NCBI GenBank assembly: GCA_902624015.1
Contig: CACNVV010000009.1
Span: 1-34,583, forward strand
Direction: 5' to 3'
Source of the DNA: an uncultured Pelagibacteraceae bacterium
GTDB taxonomy: Bacteria; Pseudomonadota; Alphaproteobacteria; Pelagibacterales; Pelagibacteraceae
DNA length: 34,583 nt
Made by a program: the position numbers and the translations under genes. Positions 32,923 through 34,583 of this stretch are shown one piece after another. How positions within the stretch are numbered: position 1 is the stretch's first letter; every line of letters begins with the position of its first letter. Under the pieces are notes generated by a model. It saw only the letters and a list, made by a program, of their open reading frames with translations. It had not been told where the DNA came from and searched no databases.

Positions 32923-34113
32923 ATGAGAAAACTATTTATCGCTGTATTTATGTTTGTATCAAGTTTTGGTTCAAATGTAATGGCAGACGGACATTCGATT
33001 AAAATGGGGATCATTTTAGGGTTCACTGGTCCTATTGAATCTCTAACTCCAGCTATGGCTGCATCTGCAGAGCTTGCATTTAAAGAAGCTTCTGATTCAG
33101 GTTCGCTATTAGGTGGAAAAAAAATTGAGCCAGTAAGAGCAGACTCAACTTGTGTTGACTCAGCAGCGGCAACAGCTGCAGCTGAAGGTTTAATTTCAGG
33201 TGGTGTAGCTGCAATTATGGGAGCAGACTGTTCAGGTGTAACTGGTGCTATTGCAACTAACGTTGCTGTACCAAATGGTGTAGTAATGATTTCACCTTCA
33301 GCTACTTCTCCAGGATTAACAACTCTAGATGACAAAGGGTATTTCTTTAGAACTGCTCCATCAGATGCTAGAGGTGGTCAAATTTTAGCTGATATAACTA
33401 AAGACAGAAAAGTAAAAAGTGTTGCAATCACTTATACTAACAATGACTATGGTAAAGGTTTAGCTGATGTTTACAAAGCAGCAGTTGAAGCTCATGGTAT
33501 TAAGGTTACAACTGTAACTGCTCACGAAGATGGAAAAGCAGATTACTCATCTGAAGTAGCAACTCTTGCTTCTGCTGGTGGTGATGCTGTAGCAGTTATT
33601 GGTTATCTTGACCAAGGAGGAAAAGGAATTATTCAAGCTTCTTTAGACTCTGGTGCGTTTGATAGATTTATTTTATCAGATGGTATGATTGGTCAATCTT
33701 TAGTTGATGCATTCGGAAAAGATTTAAGTAAATCATTTGGATCATTACCAGGTTCTACTGGTAAAGGTGCAGGTATATTTGCTGAAGTTGCAAAAGCTGG
33801 GGGTGTAGAAGCTTCTGGTCCTTACACAGGTGAATCTTACGATGCAGCTGCTTTAATCGTTCTTGCAATGCAAGCAGGTAACTCTGCTGACAGAGCATCA
33901 ATTGCAAAAAATGTAATGGATGTTGCTAATGCTCCTGGAACTAAAATTTATCCAGGTGAACTTAAGAAAGGTTTAGACTTACTAGCAAAAGGTAAAAAGA
34001 TTAATTACGAAGGTGCTACTGGAGTAACTTTTACTAGTGTTGGTGAAGCTGAAGGTTCTTTCTTAGAACAAGAAGTTAAAGGCGGAAAATTCAAAACTAA
34101 AAAACAAAGATAA
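32923..34113 (+). CDS. Branched-chain-amino-acid-type (LivK-like) ABC substrate-binding protein
   Basis: 396 residues from the ATG at 32923, which is preceded by AAGAGGAAG at suitable distance; an upstream TTG at 32899 is rejected because translation from it would place a charged stretch before the signal. Signal peptide MRKLFIAVFMFVSSFGSNVMA, then DGHSIKMG. Peripla_BP_6 fold: IKMGIILGFTGPIESL, AAIMGADCSGVTGAIA, VMISPSATSPGLT, YGKGLADVYKAAVEAHGIKV. Periplasmic ligand capture for a Liv-type importer, whose permeases and ATPases are not here. A strong terminator follows at once, so it is made alone and in quantity. Ligand may be an amino acid or the substrate of the preceding operon. Confidence 0.9.
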   Translation: MRKLFIAVFMFVSSFGSNVMADGHSIKMGIILGFTGPIESLTPAMAASAELAFKEASDSGSLLGGKKIEPVRADSTCVDSAAATAAAEGLISGGVAAIMGADCSGVTGAIATNVAVPNGVVMISPSATSPGLTTLDDKGYFFRTAPSDARGGQILADITKDRKVKSVAITYTNNDYGKGLADVYKAAVEAHGIKVTTVTAHEDGKADYSSEVATLASAGGDAVAVIGYLDQGGKGIIQASLDSGAFDRFILSDGMIGQSLVDAFGKDLSKSFGSLPGSTGKGAGIFAEVAKAGGVEASGPYTGESYDAAALIVLAMQAGNSADRASIAKNVMDVANAPGTKIYPGELKKGLDLLAKGKKINYEGATGVTFTSVGEAEGSFLEQEVKGGKFKTKKQR

Positions 34114-34130
34114 TTTTTTATCTTAATTCA

Positions 34131-34167
34131 AAAAACCCCAGTAATTTAATTACTGGGGTTTTTTTTT
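34131..34167. terminator. Bidirectional intrinsic terminator
   Basis: CCCCAGTAAT (34136-34145) pairs with ATTACTGGGG (34149-34158) around a TTA loop. Nine T follow on the plus strand (34159-34167) and an A run (34130-34135) gives a U tract for the minus strand. It ends the binding-protein gene and the convergent MFS gene, whose stop codon is the loop. Confidence 0.92.
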
Positions 34168-34583
34168 AAGTCAGCTCTTATGGTAGATAGAGCTATGATA
34201 ATTAGAAAAATCAAACATATCAAATTCATAGTTTTCCAGCTAGTCAAGCTTAGAAATACTCCAGCAGACAAACTGGCTAATGCTTGTATAGAATAAACAA
34301 TTAAATCATTATACCCTTGAGCTCTAAATTTTTCCTCTTCTCTGTAACACAAAACAAGTAAGCTTGTTCCTGAAATGAATAGAAAGTTCCACCCTAGCCC
34401 CAGAAAAATAAGTGCAATCATATAATTAATATAATTCTGTTCAAATAAACTGGTAATAATTGTGACTAAAAACAATAAAACCCCCGCATACATAATTTTA
34501 CTATGACCAAATTTTTTAATTAAATTTCCGGTAACTAGTGAAGGTAAAAACATGGCTGCTATATGAAGCTGAATAACAAATCC
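34146..34583 (-). CDS. MFS transporter, partial (5' end outside window)
   Basis: The reading frame stays open from its stop at 34146-34148 to the window edge (10 more codons before the first internal ATG at 34553), so 145 residues of the C-terminal half are visible. The sequence FLPSLVTGNLIKKFGHSKIMYAGV is the cytoplasmic-loop motif of the major facilitator superfamily (GxLxxRxGxxxxM-like). It is followed by about four hydrophobic helices with WNFLFISGTSLL and ALASLSAGVFLSL. Substrate unknown. The stop codon lies in the loop of the shared terminator. Confidence 0.88.
   Translation of the reverse strand, partial: GFVIQLHIAAMFLPSLVTGNLIKKFGHSKIMYAGVLLFLVTIITSLFEQNYINYMIALIFLGLGWNFLFISGTSLLVLCYREEEKFRAQGYNDLIVYSIQALASLSAGVFLSLTSWKTMNLICLIFLIIIALSTIRADLKKNPSN

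Noticed and set aside
32892-33335. 147-codon minus-strand open frame rich in Ala/Ser/Pro
   Set aside because: It is the antisense shadow of the LivK-like gene, whose codon pattern explains it; no signal for independent expression.
1-34583. Mobile element, phage or recently transferred island
   Set aside because: No integrase, transposase, terminal repeats or tRNA junction is visible, and base composition and codon style look uniform throughout.

Overview
The window is a very AT-rich, tightly packed chromosomal segment. Genes are 1-60 nt apart or overlap by 1-17 nt, and no stretch over about 130 nt lacks a gene. Short proteins rich in Lys/Asn/Ile, few Shine-Dalgarno sequences, many DMT and ABC transporters and a large set of one-step catabolic enzymes point to a streamlined marine alphaproteobacterium of the SAR11/Pelagibacterales type. 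This is inferred from style and gene families; no rRNA or other phylogenetic marker is present. I saw no tRNA, CRISPR array, insertion sequence, prophage or broken gene.

Region 1 (1-4951, minus): one tight run csaA-like, LysE exporter, aconitase, YfgM-like anchored protein, BamB-like lipoprotein (cut by the left edge). Region 2 (4976-9993): argE, then on the minus strand an agmatinase/guanidinobutyrase with an aldehyde dehydrogenase, then on the plus strand a secreted HExxH protein overlapping a membrane-anchored cyclophilin. Region 3 (9986-13443): divergent beta-oxidation pair, a hydroxyacyl-CoA dehydrogenase/enoyl-CoA hydratase fusion and a thiolase.

Region 4 (13446-19932, minus): apparent six-gene operon of an EutA-like racemase-fold protein, a DoeA/EutD-like M24 hydrolase and a COG0687-type (PotABCD-like) ABC importer, with a strong intrinsic hairpin between the binding protein and the permeases. 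It looks like an uptake-plus-hydrolysis module for an ectoine-like or related N-compound rather than simply polyamine uptake. Region 5 (19991-23253, plus): DMT permease, beta-hydroxyacid dehydrogenase, aldehyde dehydrogenase paralogous to the one in region 2.

Region 6 (23237-26733): class II aldolase plus gamma-butyrobetaine/trimethyllysine-type dioxygenase on the minus strand, divergent from an orphan ProV ATPase and a betainyl-CoA-thioesterase-like protein. A nested dyad overlaps the proV promoter between them. This suggests trimethylated-amine (carnitine/betaine) metabolism. Region 7 (26774-28692): DMT permease and a 2-oxoglutarate oxygenase of the isopenicillin-N-synthase fold.

Region 8 (28693-34163, plus): a 105-nt leader with riboswitch-like competing helices precedes an operon of luciferase-like flavin monooxygenase, DUF1185 protein, alpha/beta hydrolase and aldehyde dehydrogenase. 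A strongly translated orphan LivK-type binding protein and a bidirectional terminator follow. This operon is the best candidate for an undescribed pathway. An MFS transporter runs off the right edge.
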